NCBI GenBank assembly: GCA_011009095.1
Contig: VTPC01091222.1
Coordinates: forward strand, 26,921-90,920
Length of the DNA stretch: 64,000 bases
Direction of reading: 5' to 3'
Origin: Ignelater luminosus
Lineage: Eukaryota > Arthropoda > Insecta > Coleoptera > Elateridae
Made by a program: the position numbers and the translations under genes. Below are positions 39,801 to 54,800 of the stretch, piece by piece. The notes under the pieces were generated by a model. That model was not told the origin of the DNA, did not search any database, and was given only the letters and a program-made list of their open reading frames with translations. Every line of letters begins with the position of its first letter. Within the stretch, counting starts at the first letter, position 1.

Positions 39801-42800
39801 CAACTGCTAATATACCTGTTATAAATAAGCATAAAGGAAGAATACTAAAGATCAAATTCGTAGAGCTCCAACAAATATTATAACTACTTAGTTATCGATT
39901 TCAATAATGAAAAGTAAAGAATAAACAATATAAGTTTTCACAATGTTATCTCATGTGTATTGATGATACTATTCTGTTTCCACTGCTGTAAATCAGAAAC
40001 TGAGAAAGTGGATCAATCTTTATGTAGTAGATACAAAGCAGCTTGTGACTTTTCTATAATTGTCTAGTATATTCTATGGTCTTTACCACGTATTGGTTTT
40101 CAAAGATTATTATAATTAATATTCATTTATGCCATATTATCGTATTTAATATTTGATTAACGGCCATCTTAAAATAAAGTCAGTAGGTATAGTGTCTTTA
40201 AGTGTTTGCACTATATCTGCAACATGATATATGTTACAGACAATGCTAGATTTTATTTGATATATTAGTTATTTCAACTGTAAAGTGAAATTGTCAACAG
40301 TATGTTTAATGTAATTAACTTCAAATAAAAATTGATTGAAATGTTTTGATAGAAACCCACAAAAATTTGAAAGAGGTGATTATATAGATAGTTCTAATGT
40401 TGGCTAAACAAACTTAAAAAAACGTACATAAAATAATAAGAACAATAAAAAAATAATCATAAAAAAAGCATCCTGTGTTTCCATAGTTCAAAATGAACCA
40501 CATATAGATTAGGTTGATGTAGTATGTATTATTTTGAAGAGATTAGGGTTTAATAAATAGCGACATAGATTTGTCAGGTACAAAGTTAACACAGAAATTA
40601 TTAATTTTTTACAAATTTGTTCAAAAGAAAATTATATTATCGTGAAACAAAAGAAAAAATAAACTAAAACGTACCTTTTCGAGTTTTTTTAGAAGGAAAC
40701 TTGAGAGGTCAAAATAACAAATTTCTAAAAAAATTAATAATCACAGCATGAAGGAAAGGTAAAGTAGCAACCAACCTTCGCTCACCTGGGGGATGGGAGA
40801 AGTCGCCCTCTGCTGAACCACATCCCGCATCTTACGGGGAAACACCTCCCTCTATACACGCACAACAAGCTCAACAACACAAAATAACTTAATCTAAATT
40901 AATATAATGTTAAATAAAGTTAATTAACATAAGAAATTTAAAAAAGTGAAATTAAAAAATTAATAAATATGTTAAAAAAAAAGAGAAACTAAGCATCTAA
41001 ACTTAAAAACCACCCCTTGATTGTTTCAGGTTTGTCAAAAAAAGTATTGCATCATTTCCCTTTCGTTAAAAATGTCATTTATTGTTTTAAACACCTTTAT
41101 TTTACGGTTAATGATTAACGCCTTAATGGCCAACAAAAATTTATAAGTGAAATAGTGCGTATTATGCGGTGTTTAAAAATTGTTTTATTAAAAATGCCAC
41201 ACTAACACTAAGCAAAAAATCACAAACTTACCTTTTCCTGTTTTTTATCCTTTTTCTTGTCTTTATCTTTATCTTTTTCCTTTTTCTTTTCTTCTTTCTC
41301 TTTCTTCTTCTTTTCTTTCTCCTCTTTCTTTTTTTGTTTTTCCTCTTTCTTCTTCTCTTTCTCTTTTTCTTTGATTTTTTCTTTGGGCGGTTTTTTAACT
41401 TTTTCTTTTTTGTCACCGGAACAACATGTACTTTCTTGAAGTAAGAAGCAAAAAACGTATAGTAGGAATAGTATACTCATGCCGTACAGGTACGTGAAAA
41501 AACCCTCATAATAATAAACTGGAATGCTGTGAGTAACTACATCCGATATTACGTATGCTATGCAAACTACTATCAGAAGCTTCGCATATACAAAGCTCAT
41601 GATTATGAAGAGAGACGTCCTGAAAAAAAACAAAAATGTCAAACTTCAAACTTTTTTAGAAAGTACAACTAAAAAAATACATTTTTATTTTCGTCCAAAA
41701 ACTGCTGGAAATCTGTTCACGAATACATGCCTAACACTACTAGATAAAACTTCTAACCGGTAGTGAGTGGATTCTATAAATATAATTTAAATTTAGGGTA
41801 TAGGTCACAGTAAATTGCGAAAATTATATATTCGGTCTTCAGATGCTGTTTCTAACAGTAAATAAAAGTAACAAAGAAGACAGCTGCAGTGAAATTTTAA
41901 ATATCTACGAAACCATTCAAACAAGATAATTTTTCTTTTATTCATTAATTGTTGCAAGGAGAAAAGAAACTCATAGACCGGAAATAACAAAACACAAGAA
42001 AACCCGGTTATGATTACTAAAATTAAACGTCTCGCAGAAGCATTTCGTATAAAAGAAAATCAGATAAAAAAATTTTAAAATAGCTTTTTTGTTCTACGAA
42101 ATGTAATTAATTTTAGATTCTAGTAGGCTGTCATAATTATAATTAAATTCTTATCATTTTTATTTTTTAATTTCGTTTCGCAATTTTTTAGATACTTATT
42201 TATACACGTATTGCTGAAACTTCTTTAACATTATTTTATTGGTACGATTTTAGATTTAAATTATCATCTTTTATCTACCTTCAGCAACATGAAGTCTGCT
42301 ATAAAATGATTTTAAAACATTTCTTATTGAAGTACTGTCTATTAGTGTTCAACATAAAACAGATCGGAGTCGGAATACGACTCAAGGGCAGCGTTTATGC
42401 TGTTCTTTTCTTGTGAACAAGTACAGTAGAAATTAATACACAACACAAGAAAGTACGAGATTCTTATGAATTAAATCTTTTCTCTGTACATGGAGGAGTA
42501 TTGTAATTAAATCTACATGATGGAAAAGACAGCTTTATAATAATATGTTTAACGCATTTTCTAAATAATTAGCCTTTTTCATTTTCTCTTTAAAATTCTC
42601 TGTGAATTTTAGCTTGGAATGTAACTTGCTTCAGTTTTTTTATTCTCATTCCTTTACCTTTGACATCTTCTGTATTTTGCAACAATTTCTTGGTCGGTTT
42701 TCCTCTTACTCTACCTCGTAGCCCATTCTGTCTTTCTAACTTCTGCTTTTTCCAATTTGCTCTATTTGGTTTCATTCTGTTAAATTCTACGTGCTTTTCG

Positions 42801-45800
42801 ACATCCTCTAATTGATTTTTCGGTTTTGAGTTCATCCTTGCCCTGATGGGTTCATTTTTGATCGGTTCATAATGTTTCCACGTTGATAACCTTTGTTCTC
42901 GATTATCATTTATTGCCCAATCTCGGGCGCATTTTGAAGAGTTTTTGCTATCTTCTTCTATGTAGTCACTTGCTTTACTTTATTGCAATTGTTCTTTGGA
43001 TTTTTTCATTATCTCTTCTTTCTGTAACTTTTTTCGTCCTCATCTTATTATTTCTTATTTTATGCCTTCATCTCTACTATTTCTCATAATCAGAAGGTGA
43101 TCTGCTTCTCAATTTGTATATCCATCATGTTTGTTATTCTTTATTTAGATTATTGTCAAGTACTAATTGTCACAATGTACGTTCATTCTCGTTCATGAAA
43201 ACTTTCTTTTTTTCCGATTTCTGAATTCTATTTGTTTAGATACCTTAGTGTAACTCTTCTTTTTCTTCTAATTTTGTAAACTTCCAATTTTTAACTTGCT
43301 TATTCTATAGTCTTCCCTTGATAGGCAAACTGTTGTTATTCACCTTTATAATAGCACCAAAATGCTGTTTATCAAAAATTGATAATTGCTCAATTGAAAT
43401 TACCGATAAGTAAGAAGCAGTTTGATTATCTTTTAATGACTAGTTTTCTGGAAATCATTTTCTACATTGATGACCGTTGTATGAGATTTTTCTCAATTAA
43501 ACTATCGACTTTGTTTCTCTTTATTCTTCTTGATGTTCTCAATGATAGCTTGATTTTCAAGTGAACGATATCTCAATTATTTTCGTCCAGACGCAGCTTT
43601 ATTCCTATAATTAGTTCCGCCGCGTCGATATCAATGTTATCGCAGCTGAGGTTTGCATCTCAATTATTTGTGTTGACGTCCACATAGCGTAAGTCGTTCT
43701 GAATGAACCTAATTGCTTGCATAATGCTTAGAACATATTAGCAGCAATGATGAGTGAAGAAAACCCGATAAGAAAGTTTACAATAACCAATCGACGTTTT
43801 CCTTTGTATGACTCAGTAACCTACGTATACGTAGAATGAGAAAAGCTGTCGCGTGCTTAGAAGACGAACATAGCAACTATAATTTTCTTTCTCCAGCATC
43901 CCTAGATTAGCTTCTTAAGATCTTCTTGGGGTCTTCATCGACCTTCTTTTGAGTTCTTTAAAATATGGTTTTGTGAAAGTTGCAAGACTGCCACATTTTC
44001 ATGCTATGATTGTGAGTTAGATATCTTGTAGATTAAGTAGCTACCTTACAATTCTTGGTATACAACAGATTGTTGAGTCATGATGCTTTTGTCGGTACTA
44101 TAGTAATTATTATTAGTTTCAATTCGATGAAGTACATAGGTAATACCTTAAGCTTTTACTATTGGGACTTTCTTTTATCTACTAATATTACCCTTCATAA
44201 CGAAAGAAGGTCATTGTTCATACGATTTAATTTCTACTCAGTGGTAAGATCAAATTTTTCATACCATATTAGTTCATTACGTTGAATGAAAGTAATTAAC
44301 CACAAGATAAACAGCAGAAATACATATCATGGCAAAAAATGGCAACATCTATACGAAGGAAGTGTTTACTTATTAATCTGTGTCAAAGTTTGCTGTGATT
44401 GATCTACAACAGAATTAAGTATTTTGCTTCTAAAAAAGGAACTTTTATGCGGAAGAATTTCTAGTTCACGATACACTATAGTAAAGTTAGGTCTATTTGT
44501 CATTTTGAGTAGGACATCTATAGACCATGAAAAAAGATCAAGAATTGTTATTACATCATTAGAAATGCAATGAAAAAATGAAACATCGTAATAAGGATAT
44601 AAATGGATTGCAAATCACAGCAATCTTTAAGAACCCAAACGCTGATGCAACAAGGCCAAAACTTATTGATATATTTGTCTAGATTTATTCTTAAGTATTT
44701 AATTTGAAAATAGTTCGATGTTTGTGAATTTGGTTGTTGGTTATGAGAGCGATTCATAAAAATGTCAGTTTGTTTCACAAGAAACTTTTTGATCTAATAC
44801 TAAAATTAATAAACGTTATCCCATTATTGTTCTCGGCTTGTTTATTCCCGGAAGTTCCTTATTTACTTCTTGCTTGATTAATTCCAAATAACTCTAAAAA
44901 TAGTGTGTTAGAAGTACATAGGTAAGGACCTTAAATGGATTTGAATAGTGATATCAATGACAGAATACCAACACGAATACATTATAATTCCAGGAAGCTT
45001 CTGAAGCATTTGTTCTTTTTTTTAACAAGTACTACTCTCCAATAATTAGGTGCATACTTTTGTTTTGCAAACTTCAGATTTACTTTTAGTTCTATAATAT
45101 TCAATTTCGTAGAAGGTAGAAAATACACAATTGCTTAGAAATAATCAAATTACAATTATTATAAATAAAAATTAATTTTTATAAATAAGATTTAGTTTAC
45201 ATTCAACTGTAATTAAAATGAATTACGGAATAAAATACACATCATACGAATTGTATGTAACAAATTGAAAAAAGTAATTGGATAAAAATGTGAATGAATC
45301 AATTTAAGATGAAAGATATCAAGAAGAATTTAAATTACTTTAGAACACAATATGCCCATATAACCACATAAAAAGAATTTGGGACAATACGTGTTATACA
45401 TCATTATTAACGTTGTAAAACCCGGATGTCAGAAGACGATGCATAAATCTTTTTGAGCCTATGAAAATCTCCAATGTAATCTAATAAGACACGAAGAAAA
45501 GAGAGGAGATTTACAAAATAATGAATAGGAGTTGAGCAACTTGAAAACAAGTCCCATCATCGTTTTTGTAAATTCTATAATAAAGTTTATGGGCTTCATT
45601 TATATATGTCGTTTCAATGAAAGACATCTCTTAAGGTTATTATATAGAAAATTCTTCTGTACCATCTTAATACTCATTAACATCGAGTTCTTAGTAAAAC
45701 AGAAACTGATATCCAGGAAACTTTGTCAGATTTAAAAGTAAAGGATGTATGGAAAAGGTGAAAGTAAAAAAGAGGAAAATACTCATGATAACATTTTTTT

Positions 45801-48800
45801 CTGTATTTCCTTCTATTCTATTTGGACACGTGCTCTAGAACAACGTTTCGCGATCAGTCTGAACTGTTCCCATAGTTTTCCGATTCTCGACATCGTATTA
45901 TCCATCTTGGTTTGTCATATCTTCTTGATTTGGTTTTTTATAAGCTTTTGGCCTTCGTTTGAAATTGTACAGTCATCGTTTTAAATCATGGTTTACACGC
46001 AATTGGAAACCAAAAGTTAAAAGCGTCGACATGTCAAACTAAAGAGAATCTATTTGTGTTGCATGTATCGTCAAGCAAGTGAGCATTCTTGAGAAAATAT
46101 CATTAAGTTTCGTCTTTCCAGCAATTTTTGGCACTATTTCATATTCTGGTTTTGATTAATGTTCGAAAATTTACAGATTTACTCTAATTTGTGAATGAAG
46201 GGTTGCGTTAATGTCAACCATATCAAGTTTTTGTGTTTACTTCAATTCGAAGATTTGTTGATGTTTCTCTATACCCTGTCGTGGGAATAAAAACCGCTAT
46301 TACAAGACTTTATTCATCATTAATGTCAGACTGCCTTTTTCAAACAAGACATCAAAAAATATGAGCAAGTCCAACGTAACAAAAAGCAAGCGAAAATGCA
46401 ATCAATAGAAAACTTTGAGAAACTTGTAAAAAACTATAACGCTGTATTGAATTTTTCATGAACATAGCTGAATAACTAGTTAAACAACAAAAAGATAAAT
46501 CTAGGTAGATAACTTGCTATTCATATTTTTTATCAAATGCTCTAAAAGAGGAAATTGCCAAAATTCCATTATGCTTATCTTCTAAAAAATATTTTCATTT
46601 CTTTTTTCTCTTTATTACTATATTTGCCCAGTCTCTTCATTACTTCTGCACCAAACAATAAACTGTAAACTTTCAGCTATTTTCCATTAGTAATGATCAG
46701 AAGTAACGAATTTGAGGGCGTATCTGTATATAATCAATACCATAACAGTAATACCTGGGTACCTGCCTTTATATCGAACTACTGACAACGTTAACATTTT
46801 CCAAATGTATTTTACCAAGTAACCTTATTATAATCACCATCTTATATGCAATAAATAAATAAATTATCCACTACAGAGTAAGAATATAGCAAAAATACTA
46901 AATTTGAATCTAGAAAGGAAGTTATCAAACTGATAAATCTTTAAAATCATTTTTATGAGAAAAAGTAAAATCAATAAAGAAAATTTTGGGAAAGGTAATA
47001 AAATGATAATGTTGTGATTCATTTTCCTTAAAAAAGCAAGTTTCAGAAGAATAAATCTAAAAAAAAAAGAAATTTCTTTGGAAAAGAAGCCCAATTTACA
47101 TAAAAAGTACAAACACTAACAATAAGAATTTTCTCACCCCCTTTATTTATTTTTAATTCAAAACGTAATAATAAAATACGAAAATTCAATTGAAATAAAA
47201 GCAAAAAAATAAAAACAAAAAACTAAATTGAGATACTATATGTAGAGAAGAATAACCAAATGATAATAATAATAATACCAATCCTATCTCGAACCATTTA
47301 ATATCCCCCGAAACGACTGAAATCAGCAATAAGAGTAAGCTAGTTATAAAGGAAGAGCAAAAGGGAAAGAGATGCAATAAGTAAGCAAATAAAAAGGCAT
47401 AATCCAATGCGATGGAAACATCTTAATGGTAATCAAACAGTATGAATAGCAATAAAAGGAATTTTAGAATTTCTCGTTTTAGGGTAACAAAAAGTATTAA
47501 AATAATTTAAAAAAAATAAAAGTTTAATGAAAACAATAATTAATAACCAAATACAAACCAAGGTAAAACCCGCAACCTCATCAATAAAATCTCTATAGAG
47601 GGAAATTTCAGTCCCGCCCGCTCTTTTGTATATTCCTTGGTGCAGGTATAAGCAAAGCTCAGGAGTCATTGCCCTAGTAATATTAAGATAATTTTCAGGA
47701 CTGCCAACACCCACCGCTCGGTTACAAGCTTTTTCCCTTTAATAACCCATGCGGCCATGCCCTCAACTGTCTTCATCATTATATAACTTTCATAAGAAAA
47801 ACAAAAAAAAAACATGCTATTTTGTTCTGTAAATATTAAACAATACAAAAAACCAGCGAAAACGATTAGCTAGTCCTGTTATTCCCCGGATATGCGCATG
47901 AAAGCGTCTCTACAGTTTATTGCAACAAAAGGACGTCATTTTGAAAGTCGATTCATCTCGATGACAATATACCTTTTGTCGGGCTTGGGCTGCACCTTTT
48001 TCAGTTCCATCTCTTTATTAGCGGCATTGTTTTTCTCGGCGATGGCATCGTTTCCGCCGCCGTGGGCCCGCGAAACCGGAAGTGTCGCCATGTTGTCGAC
48101 AGACTCCACCTCGACCGTCGCGACCTTGACTTCGCCGCCACCCACCATTTTGTTTAAATTTTATTCCACAATAATATTTATATTATTTAAATAATAATTC
48201 GTTGTAACGATCACATACGCGCGCATCTCGATGTCTTAGGCCGGACAAATTTCTGCTGCTCCCTGTAGTTTCTACACTAACTTCACATCTTTATTACTAC
48301 ATTTCCCCCGGTAGAGACGCGCAACTTATTTACAAAACGATGAAATCATTTTGTTATCTTGAATCACAGATAGGTCTTTCGAGATTACGCACTAAAGAAA
48401 ACGGACGACGAAGCGCCACCAGATCTTGAGCTTTTAAAATCTATTTACCGATAGCTTGCCGCTTATACATGAAGGTACTATGGAGAAAAGCTCGCAGGAG
48501 CGCTGTATGAGAGAAGGGATGCTGCAGGATCGTCACGTGAAAAGCGCGAAAGCTGCGATTGGACCATTAAGAGAGCTGGTCCCGGGATTCGACCCAGTGA
48601 CCTCGGATGACCTCATCTAAACACAGATGACCCATTGTTTAAGCTTTATTTAACAATTAGCAATTTGGTTAAACCGATCAACCCCTAAAATTTAATAATA
48701 AAATCAATCCCTTATTAAGAAGATGATAACAAGTTTTCCTGGGAATCATTTTTCAATTTATTCCTTATCAGCGGATTTTCCGCTTCACCGGTGATTGTGA

Positions 48801-51800
48801 GGTACGTGTCGCTATAAAGATGAAACTCGTAATTAGATTTCATAAATAGCCTTCATTTGTAGCGATTTACTATTGGGGATGCTGGGTACAGTAGCGTATT
48901 GATCTTGTGAATACCCTCCTCCCCACTTCTACTGAGGGCGTTAGCTACCAGAAAAGCTTTATGTTGAAGCGGCTTTAAATCTAACTAATTTGACGACGAC
49001 ACATTTGACCCTCGTTTCCAAAGTGTAAATCGTTTCGTTAAAATCATTAATTGCCTTTGAAATGTCAAAGTTTCCCACGAACAAAACAGACGATAACATT
49101 CAAAGATAAACAAAAATGTTTCCCCCCCTTCTTATCAATATTTATACTCTTTTCTTTTTTATGAAAACATTTTTTGGGAGCTAATCTAAAAGTGAACAGG
49201 AGTACTTTGAACGACTTGATCAGGGTTAAGCGAGGGTTCGTGATATGAATCTTAGATAAATCTGATGACACCGTTATGCCATTATGACAGACGACGTTTA
49301 CCCCGCACCGGTTGCTCCCACGCCAAATACCTCCTTAATCTGTTCTTATGAATATCTCAGACACTATTCAATAAGACACCCGGGAATAAGATCACTTAAA
49401 CCTCCTAAACGACGTGAGAAAATTTTATCAAACTATGTATGTACATTTCAAAGAGTAGTTATCGTAAAAGCATCACTATTTCCTTTATAAGCTTTTATTG
49501 CGTTTAGAAATGAAAAACAAGAACTGTAATGGTAATAACACTTATATTTCTACAACCACGCACGCTCTAACAAAGAATCTGAAAGGAAAATGTAATCAAG
49601 TTGAAAGCAAAGCTACATGCGTTTAGGGTTCTTTAAAAACTAAGAAACAAAATATCGGCGATTAATCTAGCGATAGATAGAAAGATGGCAAACCATATTG
49701 ATTTAACTATTTAGGTTAGGTTACATATTTCAATTACTTTTCTTTTAAAAGTTTAGTTAACATTACTGTTGCTACTCTTGGATTTTCGCGAAGTTAGATA
49801 ACTTCCATTGTAATATCTTCAAATCAAGAAACACAATAAGTAACGTGAAAGTGTATTTAGCAAATAAATTCTACCTTTTTTCTAGCAAATGCAATAACGC
49901 TAAATTTATTGTCTATACTAAATAAAGCTTTTTTAGGTTAGAAGCTTACGAATTATCCAGCGAGACTTACGAAAATGTGTTTTAAATTATTAAAGAACAC
50001 AGATTGTGCAAACATTACTATTAGATAATTACTCGCCATAAGAATCAAATAATCTACATACTATTTTAGTTGCGCTCTTGCATTTGGACGAGTTAGATAA
50101 TAAATAAGAGTAGAATTATATTGGATCGATTACAAGGAGAAATTGGTTCGTTGTTCCATGATTTTCGAAGAAATTGATCAAGCTAAGGGTGTGATTTTTT
50201 AGGACAACTCCCTGCCCCCGATTAAATGTGGTTTTGGTATCTGGATCATGAGCATGACAAGTTTCGCATTTCACCACGGACAAGAAAATCTGTTCCACTC
50301 TACCCGTCAAACAAACACAACAATACAATTGAGGTTATACATTTTGTAGTCGAGTATAACTGACAAAATATGACTGCAACAAAAAAATCTAAATACGAAC
50401 TTATCATCACTCATCAGTCACTTTTTCATTCTAAGCAGGTTTCACAGCAAAGAAACAATCGCTATCAGTGTGAAGACACAAATCAACAAAGCAAAACCTA
50501 AAGATGGTTGAAAACAGAACAGAAACCCTTAAGAAAGTTTTATCTGATTGCATGTATATTATAGTTGGTTTATAGGTATGTTTTCACTCTATCGTGCTGG
50601 CTCAGTAGATCTAGTGGTTAATTATGACTCATGAGTAAAAAGTGTATACCTAATGCTGTAGCTATTTTTCTGACAAATATCAATCAATGCAATCAAGATA
50701 CCAAATTGTACAGTACACACCTTGGGAGGAATTTTCTTTTACTCTCAGGATGGAGAAGCAACTGTTCCAGGTGCCAAATGGAAGAAATGCAGATTGAAGA
50801 ACTATTTTCAGTGCTAAGTACGAATCCAGGACGGGCAAGATTGAAAAATATAGCCTTCGCAAGACAGAAATCTTTAGGTAACGCTCCAAAAACCATTTTC
50901 AGTTTAAGTTTGCTCCCACAAACTGTGCATTCTCTTCATCTAGAAGTACTTCTCGATATCTCGAAGGTGTAAAACATTGTTTTCACTTCATTACGTTGCA
51001 GGCCCAGCGCATATAGAAACCTCGTTCAAATAAAATCCACATCGAAGCTAAATAAGATTATTTTCAGATGGGATCCCTGCATTCGCTTTCAATGAGTGTG
51101 CACTGTGAATTAATGAAACGCAACGTTTTGTTATCTTGAGGTGATTTCTGCTGAAAATTATTTTTTTCCTCAAGTATTCAACCTTTTCAACAATTTTTGT
51201 ATTTGGTAGACTAGCTCTGGGTTGGGCTCTTCAATTTCGATATTTTTTATTCTTCTTTTACTTTGCATAGTTCAATAAACCTGCAGTACAAGTTCTTCAG
51301 CTTAGATAATATCAACAGAGTCATTGCAGAAACTCATCTTCAGTTTGACTATTTATTATGTTTCGATTCAGTAATTCTGGCAAAAATGAAAAGTTTGTGT
51401 ATTCTACAACCCCTTAAAGAAGTTACAAATATTATATATCTGTAAAACAATATACTCAGAGGTATGGTCCCAAAGCGAGGTCTTCAAACTTCTCAGACTT
51501 TTCGAAATTCCCCTCTTCTAGGTCGGAAAATTTTTAATTTTGGGTGTAAGTTTTGACCCCAAGTAACAACAACATGGACGAATTCATAGCCCTAACAGGC
51601 CGTAACCGTTTTGGGCTTCCATCTAGATCAGAGGTTCTTATCTCTCCCGATTAAGACCTACAGTTCTACGTGAGCACCAAATCATTGAAACCTCTGCGAT
51701 TTTGTCTTCCAGAAGTTAATTCAGAGGATGTTTCATTTCCCAAGTGTTTCCGATATTTAATGGTCTGCCAACCGTACTTTCCTTAAATTTAATTCTAGAT

Positions 51801-54800
51801 ATTCCCACCTGGATAAATAAAAATGGTCAATATGAATATAAAACTGTATTATACAGGGTGTCCCGTAAATGGTGCACAATCAAGGCACAGTATGATTCCT
51901 TGGTGAAATCTAAGCGTATAACAAAATACCCTCCAGGGCTTCATTTTAGATTTATGGCCCAGGATATTTTAAATATCTGCATATGAACGTTCTTCTTGAC
52001 AAGAAACGATTATTGTGGAATATGGGAGCTAACACCATTGTTGAAATTTCAATTTCTTCACGGAACACGCTATTACTTGGTAACTAGGTAACAACCAATT
52101 CCCTACTATGATGATTAGTGAATTGGTATCACGGAACGATATCTGCAAATACCAGGTTGCCAAGTTTCAAAAACTCTAACTGATAATATTTTCCAAAGTA
52201 AGCTACAGAGACCAAAACGCTATTAAGACATATCGTTTCACTTTTTATTCAGGAATGGCGTACGGTGACGATTATGTCCCATTTATGGAATGTCATAGAT
52301 TCTATGTTACAGCTCATATATGAGTTTGCATTAAATTAATAAATACATGCATTGGAAATCAAGTGCTACAAAGTACAGTTTTGTAGTTTAAGTTCAAATA
52401 GTCCTACTACTGACGTTCTTGAAATGGCAATCAGAAAATTTCTTACCCTGCGTATTACTAATAGAACAATTTGTATTCATACATAATGTTATCAAATTCT
52501 GTATGCATACTACAATGATCTCTTATGAACCACGGAGATTTTTTATTCTCAAACGAAATTTCACGATAATTTCCAATTAAGTTTAAAATTAGAATTGTAC
52601 CGGTAATACATAAAACATGAATCATCATCTAAAATTAAAATTATTAAAAGTACTGTTGAAAGATTTATTTTCGTCTAAGGTCGTCGACAAGTTTAACAGT
52701 AACAGTGACAATAGAAATGAAATACAAATAGGATGAATACATCAAACAAACATTTTTTTCAGATACTGCATGTTATGACGTTTAAGCATACCGAATACTA
52801 AAAAATATCTGTACTACATATGCCTGAAAGTTAATAAAGATAATGTAATTTCCTGCATTAATCTAAAAATATTGTGTTAGTAATAAAAGTTAACTTCCAC
52901 ATACTGTATCATAATTAAAAACAAAATGCTATAATAAACCGTATCTGTTAAAAAAAAGATCGCCACTCTTTCTCTTTCAACACCCCACATTGTCATTGTA
53001 ATAAAAAACTTCACTTTTATAACTTCCCAGGCATTAAAGCCAGGAAATTTTATAATTTCATTTAAATTAAATACTACTGGAAAGCATCTGTGCTCTGCGG
53101 TTTTTCCAACTTTAACATCAACTGTTAAAAACCTTATTTAGCCCTTAATTTTCATTTCCAATTTTAAAGATTCTCAAATATTCATTCTGGTTTTAATAAC
53201 TGATACGGTTGATGTTTTTATTAAACGAAATTAAATTGTTAATTTTCCTTCAAGAGTTATAGGTACTTCAAACTCAAATATAAAAAGCTGACTTAAAAAC
53301 GGTTTTAAATGGATAATCTGAGGTAAAAAGCGTAAAATATGAAGATTTCTCTAACCCTTTTAGAATATTCCACCAGGGTAAGATAGCAAGCCGGAAAAGT
53401 TTTTCCTAATCTGTTTTGAATTTTTAAAACGGTATGATACTGCTGTTAAGGGCGGTTTCGGGAAACTCAAGCGTAAAACGGTTTAGTTTACTGAAAACGA
53501 GAACAGGTTTGATTTATTTGTGTACTTCCCCTGTTCATAAGGAAAAAGCCAATGAACTATAGAGAATTTAATGAAATTAAATTTTAGCAGAGATTTTCCA
53601 TTAGAAACCATTTTATGATCGTAATGAATTCCTTTTATATTTATTATTGTGGTTCTTTGAAAAATTCCCAGAATAAAAATTTTATAGTGAATACCACAAC
53701 TTGATATGGAATTAGTTAACAATTTCAAGAAGTTTTTGAGAACATTCATTGCTGATTTTGAGCACTGCAGATTAAGAAAGTCGATTATAAAATATAGTAC
53801 AGATGTGACGATAACTTTATAAAATTTCCTTTTCTATGCAGGCTGCGGACAGGGCCGTACTTACAATTAGACCTTCTAAAGCCCGAGACTCAAATTCAGT
53901 ATCGAGCCCTCCGGCACTTATTTTAATAAATACAAAGTCCAAGATGGTTTTCTACGTTTGTTAGTGGAATGATTTGCAAATTCTTCAAATCGATACAGTC
54001 ATAGAAAACACAGACAACTTTTTGGAATATCCTATATCTGTGGCACGGCTATTATTTTTAAGTCATGGAATATACCTGCAATATTTGGATCGCGTATACA
54101 AAACATTTTTCTATTATACCTTGTGCTGTAATATTTATTCACAAAAGTAATTGTAGTCAAAAAAGTGTCAGAAACTACCAGACCAATTTCGACTATGCAG
54201 AACCACATCAGAGCTTATTCGATTGGGTGAACTTTAGTGATTGGGCTTGTTTATAGTGATTCTGTGTAGAGTAACCCATAAAATAACTTTTATTCCTGAA
54301 ATTATTTTTTGTTTTGAAGTTAATACAATACAAAATAATCATTTGGCATAAATAATTTATTTTTATGCCATCACAAAGTATTTGGCAAAAGAAGAATGTT
54401 TAGATTTGCTTAACTACATATCAGTATGTTTTAGTCTTTTAGCTACAAGGTTAATGATACCAAGAACGTTTTACAAAAAATAAACTGAATAACGGCATAA
54501 CTAACTATTTAACTTAGGCTCACATAATGGTATATCACTATAATTACCATTGAAAAAGATGGCATGTTAACCTATTTGCCTGATGTAGCCAAAACAGTTT
54601 TACTGAGAAATCTATAATGAATGGCGGATCAAACAGGACTTTTCTCCAAAACTAGAAGAAATCGTAATTTGCCTATTTATGAAACCACTTAAAAGACACC
54701 GAGCTTCCTGAATCCTATCGATCGATTTAACTTATGTCAAGTATTGCCACATTACGACTGGACTGTTACTTGAATATAAATCTATCCTATCCAAAACTCA

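Noticed and set aside
41169-41444. Open + strand frame rich in Phe and Leu
   Set aside because: It is the opposite-strand shadow of the Lys/Glu-rich otopetrin exon (AAG/GAG codons read backwards).
47433-47714. 93-codon minus frame with [12 protein letters not shown] text near otopetrin exon A
   Set aside because: Its first half looks somewhat protein-like, but no splice sites join it to otopetrin in phase and no family was recognised.
48578-48594. tRNA T-arm-like string
   Set aside because: Too short and without a matching D-arm or A-box at the right distance.
50631-50972. 113-codon + strand open frame
   Set aside because: No domain, splice context or codon bias; overlapping frames of similar length exist on the other strand.
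51855-51960. Terminal repeat of a DNA transposon (CAGGGTGTCCCG)
   Set aside because: No inverted partner or target duplication was found; the string is common at ends of many dispersed repeats.
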